DNA from: Candidatus Helarchaeota archaeon
GTDB lineage: Archaea; Asgardarchaeota; Lokiarchaeia; Helarchaeales; HEL-GB-A
DNA: 10,624 nt
Reading direction: 5' to 3'
Assembly (NCBI GenBank): GCA_016840125.1
Contig: JAEOSY010000357.1
Coordinates: forward strand, 1-10,624
Shown here piece after piece: positions 1 through 6,159 of this stretch (positions are counted from its first letter, which is position 1; each line of letters starts with the position of its first letter). A program made the translations under genes and the position numbers. Under the pieces are notes generated by a model that was not told the origin of the DNA, ran no database searches, and saw only the letters and a list, made by a program, of their open reading frames with translations.

Positions 1-96
1 CCAGCTGGTAGGTTCGTTAGCAATTTCCTTGAGCATTTCTTTACGATTAAGGAAGATTCTGCTGATACGCTTCAGCACGTTGTTTTTTGAATCCAT
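1..96 (-). CDS. Unidentified protein, N-terminal 32 codons (runs off left edge)
   Basis: Reading the minus strand from an ATG at 96-94, the frame is open for 32 codons to the window edge. The peptide begins MDSKNNVLKRISRIF and continues with a charged, helix-prone stretch ending in TSW. The ATG overlaps the stop of the upstream GH105-like gene by one base (TGATG), the classic arrangement for translational coupling, so the two are probably one operon. A GGGGTGG stretch lies about 8 bases upstream of the ATG and may help initiation. A second frame starting with ATG at 103 closes after 18 codons and is unlikely to be the gene. Nothing in 32 residues identifies a family. From context (next to a secreted unsaturated-glycuronyl-type hydrolase) a carbohydrate-related role is possible but unproven. 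Confidence 0.55.
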   Translation of the reverse strand, partial: MDSKNNVLKRISRIFLNRKEMLKEIANEPTSW

Positions 97-1244
97 CAGA
101 CATGCCACCCCAATTCTTCAAATTCGCGATACATACTAAGGAACAAACCCTGGCCCCAGGGAATTGCATATTCACCTCGGGGAGTTCCAATAGGATCTGT
201 CCCCGTTCCTCCAGAAACCCAGTGTAAAATACCAAAACCATCAACTTTCGCAACGACCGCATCAAAGGCAGCTTTCGCCATGGTTTCATTTCCTGCATTT
301 ATCCAAGAACCATTGATATTTTTCAACTTCGCAACGGTAAAAGCAAATAATGTGCTGCAGGAGGTTTCTAAGTAGGTGGATGTGTCATTTACCACCGTGT
401 GCCATAAGCCTGTTGCATTATCCTGATATTCATCAAGACTTGCCAGCATCGTTAATACAGTATTTAGTAGATACGAATAATTTGCGTGTGTATTTGGGAG
501 GATCCCTAAGAGTCTGGCAATTGCCCCAGTCGCCCAGCCGATACCTCTTCCCCAGAGAAGTGGATCTTTAAACCCTTCAGTCTCACTCCAGATATGCGCA
601 ACGAGGTTGGTCGTTGGGTCTTGTAAAAAGCGAAGATGCATATCCACTTGATGCACCGCTTCATAGGTTAGCGTATCATTTCCGAGTAGCACTCCCACCT
701 GCGCCCAAAAAGGCACAATCATGTACAAATGGTCTATCCAGAGCTCTGGCTTATTGCTCACATGACTAGATCCCCCTATCAACCGTGTTCCATTCACCCA
801 AATTCTATCAGAGGACCGAAGATACTCGAGATTATTGAGAGCTGCCTCTAGATATTTAAGATCACCCGTGCGATTGTAGAACTCTAAGACACTTAGTCCG
901 ATCGCAGTACTGTCTCCGACGGTAATATCTCCATGTCCAAATCCTCCCTCCGATGTCTGGGTGCGGATTGACTGGTCCACCCAGGTTTGAGCAAAAGATA
1001 AATACTTCTCATCGCCCGTCACATTATATGCATCTAGAAGCCCATGAACACAAATGCCCTTCCCCCAATCCGTAAAAATGGAATAATCCAATTCATTCAT
1101 TGTATAATCTGCCACCCGTCTTAACACATTTTTCTGGCTCTGCTGGATATAGAATGGTATTGCAATAATCAGAGGAAAAATCAAAATAATCAATAAAAAA
1201 ATCACGAATGCTGTTTTTCGCGAGAGTTGGGGCATGAATCTCAT
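96..1244 (-). CDS. Membrane-anchored GH105-type unsaturated glycuronyl hydrolase
   Basis: This is a 382-residue protein with an (alpha/alpha)6-barrel glycosidase pattern. Residues 12-33 form one hydrophobic segment after a short basic N-terminus, so it is a signal anchor or signal peptide and the catalytic domain should face outside. Family GH105 (YteR-like) removes the unsaturated uronic residue left by pectin or other polysaccharide lyases, by hydrating its double bond. Recognisable motifs are an Asp in a GDSTAIG stretch (D111, likely the YteR D88 position), WIDHLYM (D171, likely the YteR D143 position), AHIW at 216-219, and WGRGIGW at 231-237. Length matches the family plus the anchor. Nine N-x-S/T sequons lie in the outer domain. 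The start ATG at 1244 has GGAG just upstream; M4 is an alternative start. It could also be a GH88-like enzyme; the substrate is not deducible. It is divergent from rio2 and apparently co-transcribed with the partial gene downstream. Confidence 0.85.
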   Translation of the reverse strand: MRFMPQLSRKTAFVIFLLIILIFPLIIAIPFYIQQSQKNVLRRVADYTMNELDYSIFTDWGKGICVHGLLDAYNVTGDEKYLSFAQTWVDQSIRTQTSEGGFGHGDITVGDSTAIGLSVLEFYNRTGDLKYLEAALNNLEYLRSSDRIWVNGTRLIGGSSHVSNKPELWIDHLYMIVPFWAQVGVLLGNDTLTYEAVHQVDMHLRFLQDPTTNLVAHIWSETEGFKDPLLWGRGIGWATGAIARLLGILPNTHANYSYLLNTVLTMLASLDEYQDNATGLWHTVVNDTSTYLETSCSTLFAFTVAKLKNINGSWINAGNETMAKAAFDAVVAKVDGFGILHWVSGGTGTDPIGTPRGEYAIPWGQGLFLSMYREFEELGWHV

Positions 1245-1333
1245 CCTTCTCCATTGATTTTCAAATAATATATTTTCAAAGTTTTTTTATGTTTAAATTC
1301 TTTCCTAATATTAGCATGAATTAGATTCTTTCT

Positions 1334-2239
1334 TTGAAGAAATTAAGGACTTTATCGGAATTGGAACAGGTAATAAGGCAACTTAAGAAGTTGGAACCCG
1401 ACGATTTTCGCATTTTAACGGCGATTGAGAAAGGGATGCAAAAGTACAAACATGTACCCATTTCTGATATTAGTAATCGCACAAAATTTGATGCAGAGTA
1501 TGTAAATTATTTGCTTGATCACCTCCATAAAATGGAACTAATCAATCGTTGGTCTGGAAAATATGTAGGCTATCATGTAAACCAACACGGCTATGATTGT
1601 TTAGCTCTCAACGTTCTTGTTCAATCTGATATTATCGTATCGTTCGGGAAATCTGTCGGAATCGGAAAAGAGGCAGATGTCTATGAAGGACAAACACCCA
1701 AGGAGGAGGTAGTTGCGATTAAGATCCACCGTCTAGGACGGACAAGTTTTCGCCAAACGAAGCGATATAGGGATTATACGATTGATAAACACCATCTCTC
1801 TTGGCTATATACCTCACGGCTTGCTGCAGAAAAAGAATACGAAGCTTTGGAAGTTCTCCATAGGTTTAAAATAGCAGTACCGAAACCTTATGGGCAAAAC
1901 CGGCATATAGTTGTAATGAGTAATATCGTGGGCGATGATCTTTTTACTATCAAGGAAATAAAGCGCCCAGACAAAATTTTTGATAAAATTCTTAAGAATA
2001 TTAAAAAATCATACCAAAAAGCTCAGATTATTCACGGCGATTTGAGCGAATTTAATATTATAATAACTCCAAAACTTAAGCCTCTTCTGATTGATTGGCC
2101 ACAATGGGTAAGTATCACGCATCCCAACGCGCTATTTTATTTAGAACGGGATATAACAAATGTATGCAATTTTTTTGAAAAAAAATTTGATATCATCTCC
2201 GATCCTCACTTTTTATTAGAAAAGATCATGAAAAAATGA
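1334..2239 (+). CDS. rio2: RIO2-type atypical serine/threonine kinase/ATPase
   Basis: The 301-residue product matches archaeal RIO2 from end to end. An N-terminal winged-helix domain (about 18-95, DDFRILTAIEKGM and GYDCLAL) precedes the RIO kinase domain. Visible kinase elements are the glycine-rich GKSVGIGKEADVYEG (106-119), the ATP-contacting lysine in AIKIHRLGRTSFR (K130), catalytic HGDLSEFN (D236, N241) and the metal-binding IDWPQW (D254). RIO2 acts in the cytosol on late small-subunit maturation, probably as an ATPase on the pre-40S-type particle. The frame opens with TTG at 1334; an in-frame TAG sits at 1322 and the next ATG is codon 35, inside the conserved winged helix, so TTG is the likely start. 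No strong ribosome-binding site is seen; a TTTAAATT box at 1292-1299 would give a very short leader. The DUF460 gene follows after 51 bp. The tryptophan in IDWPQ replaces the more usual phenylalanine. Confidence 0.96.
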   Translation: MKKLRTLSELEQVIRQLKKLEPDDFRILTAIEKGMQKYKHVPISDISNRTKFDAEYVNYLLDHLHKMELINRWSGKYVGYHVNQHGYDCLALNVLVQSDIIVSFGKSVGIGKEADVYEGQTPKEEVVAIKIHRLGRTSFRQTKRYRDYTIDKHHLSWLYTSRLAAEKEYEALEVLHRFKIAVPKPYGQNRHIVVMSNIVGDDLFTIKEIKRPDKIFDKILKNIKKSYQKAQIIHGDLSEFNIIITPKLKPLLIDWPQWVSITHPNALFYLERDITNVCNFFEKKFDIISDPHFLLEKIMKK

Positions 2240-2290
2240 ATCTTCTTTTTACGAGAAATTTATGAGGGGGGAATACGAACCTAGGAGTAG

Positions 2291-4336
2291 ATGGTATCCA
2301 AAATCATCATGGGGCTCGATATTCTCCCGATGGGGTCCTCATCTTCAAAATCCAAACCGAAATATGCGGGTATTATTTTTAGTGAGGACAAGATCTTATT
2401 CAAAGATGAGGAACTGACCCTAAGAAAGCTCACCAAAGTTTTAAACAAATATAAGCCAGACATTCTAGCAGTAGATAACATTTGGGAATTAGCACCTAAT
2501 CAAGAAGCTCTGCAACATACATTAAAAGGTTATCCTCCGCTTCAACTTGTCCAAGTGACTGGGTCTCCAGCACACGGAATGCAACCCGTTCATAAATTGG
2601 CAAAACGGTGTGGAATTCAATTAACTAGTCATCCATCACCCATTCAAACTGCAGAGATTTGTGTAAGACTTGTGCAAATTGGAATAGGGTATGAGGTCCG
2701 GGCTTTTGAAAAAGAGACTCAGATCCGCATTTCACGAACCCGAAATATAGGACCGGGAGGATGGAGTCAAAATAGATATCGCAGACATTCCCACGCAGTC
2801 ATCCTCCAAGCAACTCGTGAGCTTCAAACCCAGCTGGATGAACAGGGGATTGAATACGACCTATCTGTGCGAAAAGCGGATTATGGTTTGGATCGAAGTG
2901 TATTCAACGTCTATACCGCAATAGAAGAAGTCCTTTCAGCCATTAAACCTTACAGTGGATCCACAATTCAGATCAAAATAACTCCAATAAAGAAGAAAGA
3001 ACTTGAATTTATACCTTTAACAGCTAAAGAAGATGAACATCCTCCGTTAAAGAGTATTATTGTCGGAATTGACCCTGGAACAACTATTGGTGTTTCTATT
3101 TTAGATTTAAACGGATCTATCCTCGCACTGCGAAGTGGTAAAAACTTATCTCGGAGAGATATCATAAAATACATTTCAAATTTTGGCTCCGCCATAATAA
3201 TTGCAACTGATGTCTCTCCATTACCAAAATACGTTGAAAAAGTAGCGAATACGTTTAATTCGATCATTTATCGTCCTCGTAAATCCATGAAAGTGTCCGA
3301 AAAACAAGAAATAGTCACGAATTATACTGAAAAATTTAACCGGAAAGTGTCTGATGCGCATATTCGCGATTCTCTTGCCTGTGCAATTAAAGCCTATCTT
3401 TCCTATCACAATATATTCAAAAAGATTCAAAAGCGGATTCAAGAGATGAACGTTGATGTTCAACTGGAGAAAGTTAAGGTGCTAGTAATGAGGGGTTATT
3501 CCATATATGATGCGATTTCAATCTTGACTTTCCAACCTGAAGAGGAAGAAGATTCTGGAATAGAAGAACAACAAGAAGCTGACAATGAGAAAATAAAAAA
3601 TTTAAATGAGAAAATCTATCTACTTATTGATAGAAACCTTCAACTTAAGCGGAATAGAGAGGAATTAATTCAAAAAAATGAAAATCTAGAAGCTGAATTG
3701 GAGCTTCATAAAAATCAACTCTCAGATTCGCAGGAGAAAATTGAACAGGTTCGATCAAAATCCTTTTATCGCTTACGAGGAGAACGCTTGATCCGAGCCC
3801 AAGAAAAAGAAATCAATACGTTACGGAAATATAATTCGGAACTACGGAATAGAATTCTAGAATTACAGGAGGAAATTTCAAAGTTTGATACTCGATCGGT
3901 CATATTAGAAGAATTGGAAAGGGAAAAGGCAGCTAATAAAATTATAATTTTGAAAGTTGTTGAAAATTTTTCAAAAGAATGTCTTGAATCCGTTGAAATT
4001 AACCCGAGTGATGTCCTTTATATGCTAGATGGGAGTGGAGGTGGGAGTTCAACTGCAGAGCAACTTATCGAAAGCGAGATTAGCGCTATTATAACAAATA
4101 CATTATCGCATACCGCATACGAGCAATTTCGCTATTCCCGGATAACGGTAATTCCGACCGATGACATTTTACCCCATTTGAAAACCAAAGGTGGAATCTA
4201 TTATCTTGAAAAATCGCTATTCGATCAAAAATTGAGAGTACATAATCAAAAACAAACCGAAATGAATCGCCAAGAAGCAGAAAGCTGGCTTAAAAATCTT
4301 GTATCCGAGTATCGAAAACGGAAGGATAAAACCTAG
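2291..4336 (+). CDS. DUF460/COG2433 RuvC/YqgF-fold protein with coiled coil
   Basis: This 681-residue archaeal protein belongs to the DUF460 (COG2433) family, annotated as a possible RNase H-fold nuclease; its biochemical role is not established. The diagnostic core spans about 254-372: GIDPGTTIGVSILD (D261), IATDVSP (D307) and DAHIRDSLACA (D355, D360), the spacing of RuvC/YqgF acidic residues. Before it, residues 5-65 carry a similar GLD strand (D10) and LAVDN strand (D62), and 135-165 form a basic RISRTRNIGPGG region that could bind RNA. Residues about 425-550 are a highly charged coiled coil (many E, K, Q, R). A small alpha/beta module with DGSGGGSSTAEQ (580-591) closes the protein. ATG at 2291 follows AGGAG with very short spacing and lies directly after an in-frame TAG, so it is the first possible ATG. 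It probably shares a transcript with rio2. Its stop codon overlaps the LSm stop on the other strand. Confidence 0.92.
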   Translation: MVSKIIMGLDILPMGSSSSKSKPKYAGIIFSEDKILFKDEELTLRKLTKVLNKYKPDILAVDNIWELAPNQEALQHTLKGYPPLQLVQVTGSPAHGMQPVHKLAKRCGIQLTSHPSPIQTAEICVRLVQIGIGYEVRAFEKETQIRISRTRNIGPGGWSQNRYRRHSHAVILQATRELQTQLDEQGIEYDLSVRKADYGLDRSVFNVYTAIEEVLSAIKPYSGSTIQIKITPIKKKELEFIPLTAKEDEHPPLKSIIVGIDPGTTIGVSILDLNGSILALRSGKNLSRRDIIKYISNFGSAIIIATDVSPLPKYVEKVANTFNSIIYRPRKSMKVSEKQEIVTNYTEKFNRKVSDAHIRDSLACAIKAYLSYHNIFKKIQKRIQEMNVDVQLEKVKVLVMRGYSIYDAISILTFQPEEEEDSGIEEQQEADNEKIKNLNEKIYLLIDRNLQLKRNREELIQKNENLEAELELHKNQLSDSQEKIEQVRSKSFYRLRGERLIRAQEKEINTLRKYNSELRNRILELQEEISKFDTRSVILEELEREKAANKIIILKVVENFSKECLESVEINPSDVLYMLDGSGGGSSTAEQLIESEISAIITNTLSHTAYEQFRYSRITVIPTDDILPHLKTKGGIYYLEKSLFDQKLRVHNQKQTEMNRQEAESWLKNLVSEYRKRKDKT

Positions 4337-4611
4337 TAATCTCCTCTTCCAAGGGCCGTGATATCCGGCTTTATAAAAAGGATGTTATTTCCGCGTATGA
4401 AAATTTCTCCAAATCGTGCAACAGATTCGCCATCTTCTAATTCCTCTGCTTCGCTTAAGACCAAATTCATATAAGCATCGGTTTCAATTAATCGCCCTAT
4501 ATATTCATGCCCCGTCTTCAGGCGCACGAGAATTTTGTTATTAACCGACCTCTGCAAGGTTTTCAAAGGATTTCTTTCAACACTTCCTTGTTTGCTAGCC
4601 CTATTTTTCAT
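4333..4611 (-). CDS. lsm: Sm-like archaeal protein (LSm/SmAP)
   Basis: This is a 92-residue Sm-fold protein. The Sm1 motif covers about 26-57 (ILVRLKTGHEYIGRLIETDAYMNLVL in pattern, with G34, D45 and the DxxMN element) and the Sm2 motif covers 68-80 (GEIFIRGNNILFI), both carrying the loop residues that bind uridine-rich RNA. Archaeal LSm proteins form six- or seven-membered rings in the cytosol and bind RNA 3' ends and small RNAs. An extra basic segment of about 20 residues precedes the fold. In many archaea this gene is followed by the ribosomal protein L37e gene; here it is not, because the stop codon lies inside the end of the convergent DUF460 gene. Upstream on the minus strand a good AGGAG sits 11 bases before the chosen ATG and only 3 bases before an ATG that gives a three-codon frame. 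Overall identification is secure; the exact start less so. Confidence 0.95.
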   Translation of the reverse strand: MKNRASKQGSVERNPLKTLQRSVNNKILVRLKTGHEYIGRLIETDAYMNLVLSEAEELEDGESVARFGEIFIRGNNILFIKPDITALGRGDY

Positions 4612-4626
4612 ACTTTCATTTACTCC
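4609..4626 (-). promoter_or_regulatory. LSm translation start with three-codon mini-frame
   Basis: On the minus strand AGGAG is followed by TAA and then ATGAAAGTATGA. The first ATG (4619-4617) encodes only M-K-V and its TGA overlaps the LSm ATG (4611-4609). The Shine-Dalgarno match is closer to the mini-frame ATG than to the LSm ATG, whose spacing of 11 is long. Either LSm initiates from this site with long spacing, or the mini-frame is translated and reinitiates at LSm. The arrangement is visible; its function is inference. Confidence 0.4.
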
Positions 4627-4676
4627 TTTTAAAAGTCGTTATCACGCTAAATATTCTAAGCCTTTATTAGAACTAT

Positions 4677-4684
4677 TATATATC
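4677..4684 (-). promoter_or_regulatory. Candidate TATA box for lsm
   Basis: On the minus strand the sequence TATATAAT lies about 66 bases upstream of the LSm ATG. With usual archaeal spacing transcription would start near 4650, leaving a leader of about 40 bases that contains the AGGAG ribosome-binding site. It is the best TATA-like element on this strand of the lsm/thiC intergenic region, but AT-rich DNA makes chance matches common. Confidence 0.35.
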
Positions 4685-4718
4685 AACCGTTAATAAAAAC
4701 CTTTTTTAAACTTATTTC

Positions 4719-4726
4719 TATAAAAT
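4719..4726 (+). promoter_or_regulatory. Candidate TATA box for thiC
   Basis: TATAAAAT lies 108 bases before the thiC ATG. With typical archaeal spacing the transcript would begin near 4747, giving a leader of roughly 85 bases that carries the inverted repeat at 4757-4800. The match is good but not proven; other AT-rich boxes are nearby. Confidence 0.4.
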
Positions 4727-4756
4727 CACAGAATCTACAGGATAAAAACTTTATTT

Positions 4757-4800
4757 TTGGTTACCAAGATATTATCTAAGAACAGAAATAGAGTAACCAA
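4757..4800 (+). promoter_or_regulatory. Inverted repeat / potential leader hairpin of thiC
   Basis: TTGGTTAC (4757-4764) and GTAACCAA (4793-4800) are perfect 8-base complements separated by 28 bases. Inside the loop AGAT-ATT-ATCT (4767-4777) can form a second small hairpin. If transcription starts near 4747 the element lies in the 5' leader of thiC, ending 33 bases before the ATG. Archaeal and bacterial thiC genes are often controlled by TPP riboswitches, but I do not see the conserved CTGAGA or the ACC/TGATC-like parts of that riboswitch. It may instead be an operator for a thiamine repressor or an unrelated structured leader. The repeat is directly visible; its role is inferred. Confidence 0.4.
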
Positions 4801-4833
4801 TAATTCAATCTAAGATGTTTTTTGGTGTAAAAA

Positions 4834-6159
4834 ATGGCTACACAGGTGGAACTGGCTAAGAAAGGGTCCGTAACAGACGAGATGAAATATGTTGCAAAAC
4901 AAGAGAATCTATCCATTGAAAAGATCAGACAAGGGTTAATTGATGGGCGCATTATCATTACCAAAAATGTAAGACGTGAAAATGTAAAACCACTTGCAAT
5001 TGGAGAAGGCACTACAACAAAAGTTAATGCAAATATTGGTACCTCCGCAGAAATCTGTGATCTTGAGTTTGAATTGGAAAAAGCAAGAATATCATCCAAA
5101 TACAAGGCTGATACATTAATGGACTTAAGTACTGGTGGTGACTTAGACGAGATAAGGGGAAAAATTCTAAAAGAAATTGATATTCCGATTGGAACCGTCC
5201 CCATTTATCAAATGGCCATTGAGATGTTGAACCAAAAGAAGGCCATTGTGGATATGACTGAAGATCTGATGTTCAACATCATTGAACGTCACGCGAAAGA
5301 CGGTGTCGACTTCATGACACTGCATTGCGGTGTCACAAAGAGTATAACTGATTATTTAAAGAAATACCCGCGTTTGATGGGTATGGTTTCGAGGGGTGGA
5401 ACTTTCCTAGCTGCATGGATCCTTCATAACGACTCCGAAACTCCAATATATTCAAATTATGATTATCTCCTTGAGCTTGCTAAAGAATACGATTTTAGTA
5501 TCAGCTTAGGTGATGGACTGCGTCCTGGTTGTATTTTCGATGCATCTGACTGGTCCCAAATGACTGAATTACTCACCATTTCGGAATTAGTAAAACGGGC
5601 TCAAGCGGCTAATGTGCAAGTTATGGTTGAAGGACCGGGGCATCTTCCACTTGATCATATTCAATCAAATATGCGGCTTCAAAAATCGCTATGTAATGGA
5701 GCTCCTTTTTATGTATTGGGACCCCTAGTTACCGAAATCGCTCCTGGATACGACCATATTACCTGTGCTATTGGCGGGACTTTAGCTGCTTTATCAGGTG
5801 CTGACTTCCTCTGTTATGTGACCCCAAGCGAACACCTTGGGCTTCCTAACTTGGAAGATGTAAAGAATGGGATTATCGCCTCACGTATCGCAGCACATGC
5901 TGCTGATATAGTGAAACTAGGGACGAGAGCTTCCGATTGGGATTTACAAATGGCAAAGGCCCGCGCTAATTTGGACTGGGAGACTCAATTTAAGTTAGCG
6001 ATCGATGAGGAAAAAGCACGAACTATCTTTTCACGTGATCGGGAAGTGAAGCCCGACCAAGAGGATCAAGTTCCGTGCACAATGTGTGGCGAATTCTGTG
6101 CATTAAAAATACTTTCTAAATTCCTCGGAGTAAAAAAAGAACCTTTGAAAAAATGCTGA
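4834..6159 (+). CDS. thiC: Phosphomethylpyrimidine synthase ThiC
   Basis: The 441-residue product is the radical-SAM enzyme that turns 5-aminoimidazole ribotide into HMP-phosphate for the pyrimidine half of thiamine. It is a cytosolic [4Fe-4S] enzyme. Family blocks in order are EM..VA..E near 16-24, KVNANIGTS (63-71), DLSTGGD (97-103), VSRGG (185-189), SLGDGLRPG (224-232), VEGPGH (265-270), APGYDHI (303-309) and TPSEHLGLP (330-338). The C-terminal cluster motif is CTMCGEFC (C415, C418, C422), spaced CX2CX3C rather than the CX2CX4C of E. coli-type ThiC. Length fits the shorter archaeal/anaerobe form. GGTG six bases before the ATG can pair with the 16S rRNA tail. The gene stands alone: LSm is divergent and the TPR gene converges with no gap. 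A paralogue such as BzaF (benzimidazole synthesis) is a minor alternative; no cobamide genes are nearby. Confidence 0.96.
   Translation: MATQVELAKKGSVTDEMKYVAKQENLSIEKIRQGLIDGRIIITKNVRRENVKPLAIGEGTTTKVNANIGTSAEICDLEFELEKARISSKYKADTLMDLSTGGDLDEIRGKILKEIDIPIGTVPIYQMAIEMLNQKKAIVDMTEDLMFNIIERHAKDGVDFMTLHCGVTKSITDYLKKYPRLMGMVSRGGTFLAAWILHNDSETPIYSNYDYLLELAKEYDFSISLGDGLRPGCIFDASDWSQMTELLTISELVKRAQAANVQVMVEGPGHLPLDHIQSNMRLQKSLCNGAPFYVLGPLVTEIAPGYDHITCAIGGTLAALSGADFLCYVTPSEHLGLPNLEDVKNGIIASRIAAHAADIVKLGTRASDWDLQMAKARANLDWETQFKLAIDEEKARTIFSRDREVKPDQEDQVPCTMCGEFCALKILSKFLGVKKEPLKKC

Noticed and set aside
47..103. A frame starting with ATG at 103 that stops at 47, followed by open coding in the next frame, suggesting a frameshifted gene.
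   Set aside because: The neighbouring frame has its own ATG at 96 overlapping the GH105 stop and is open to the edge, so no frameshift is needed.
1698..1712. Strong Shine-Dalgarno-like AAGGAGGAGG inside rio2.
   Set aside because: It encodes K-E-E-V in a well-conserved kinase region, and no credible start with an open frame follows.
4626..4635. CTTTTAAAAG palindrome next to the LSm ribosome-binding site.
   Set aside because: A short A/T-only palindrome of this kind is expected by chance in such AT-rich spacer DNA.
4612..4833. TPP riboswitch upstream of thiC.
   Set aside because: The conserved CTGAGA and the downstream ACC/TGATC-like elements are not found; only an unrelated inverted repeat is present.
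4776..5204. 142-codon open frame opposite the start of thiC.
   Set aside because: It lies fully antisense to well-conserved ThiC blocks and has a low-complexity S/F/I-rich product with no family pattern.
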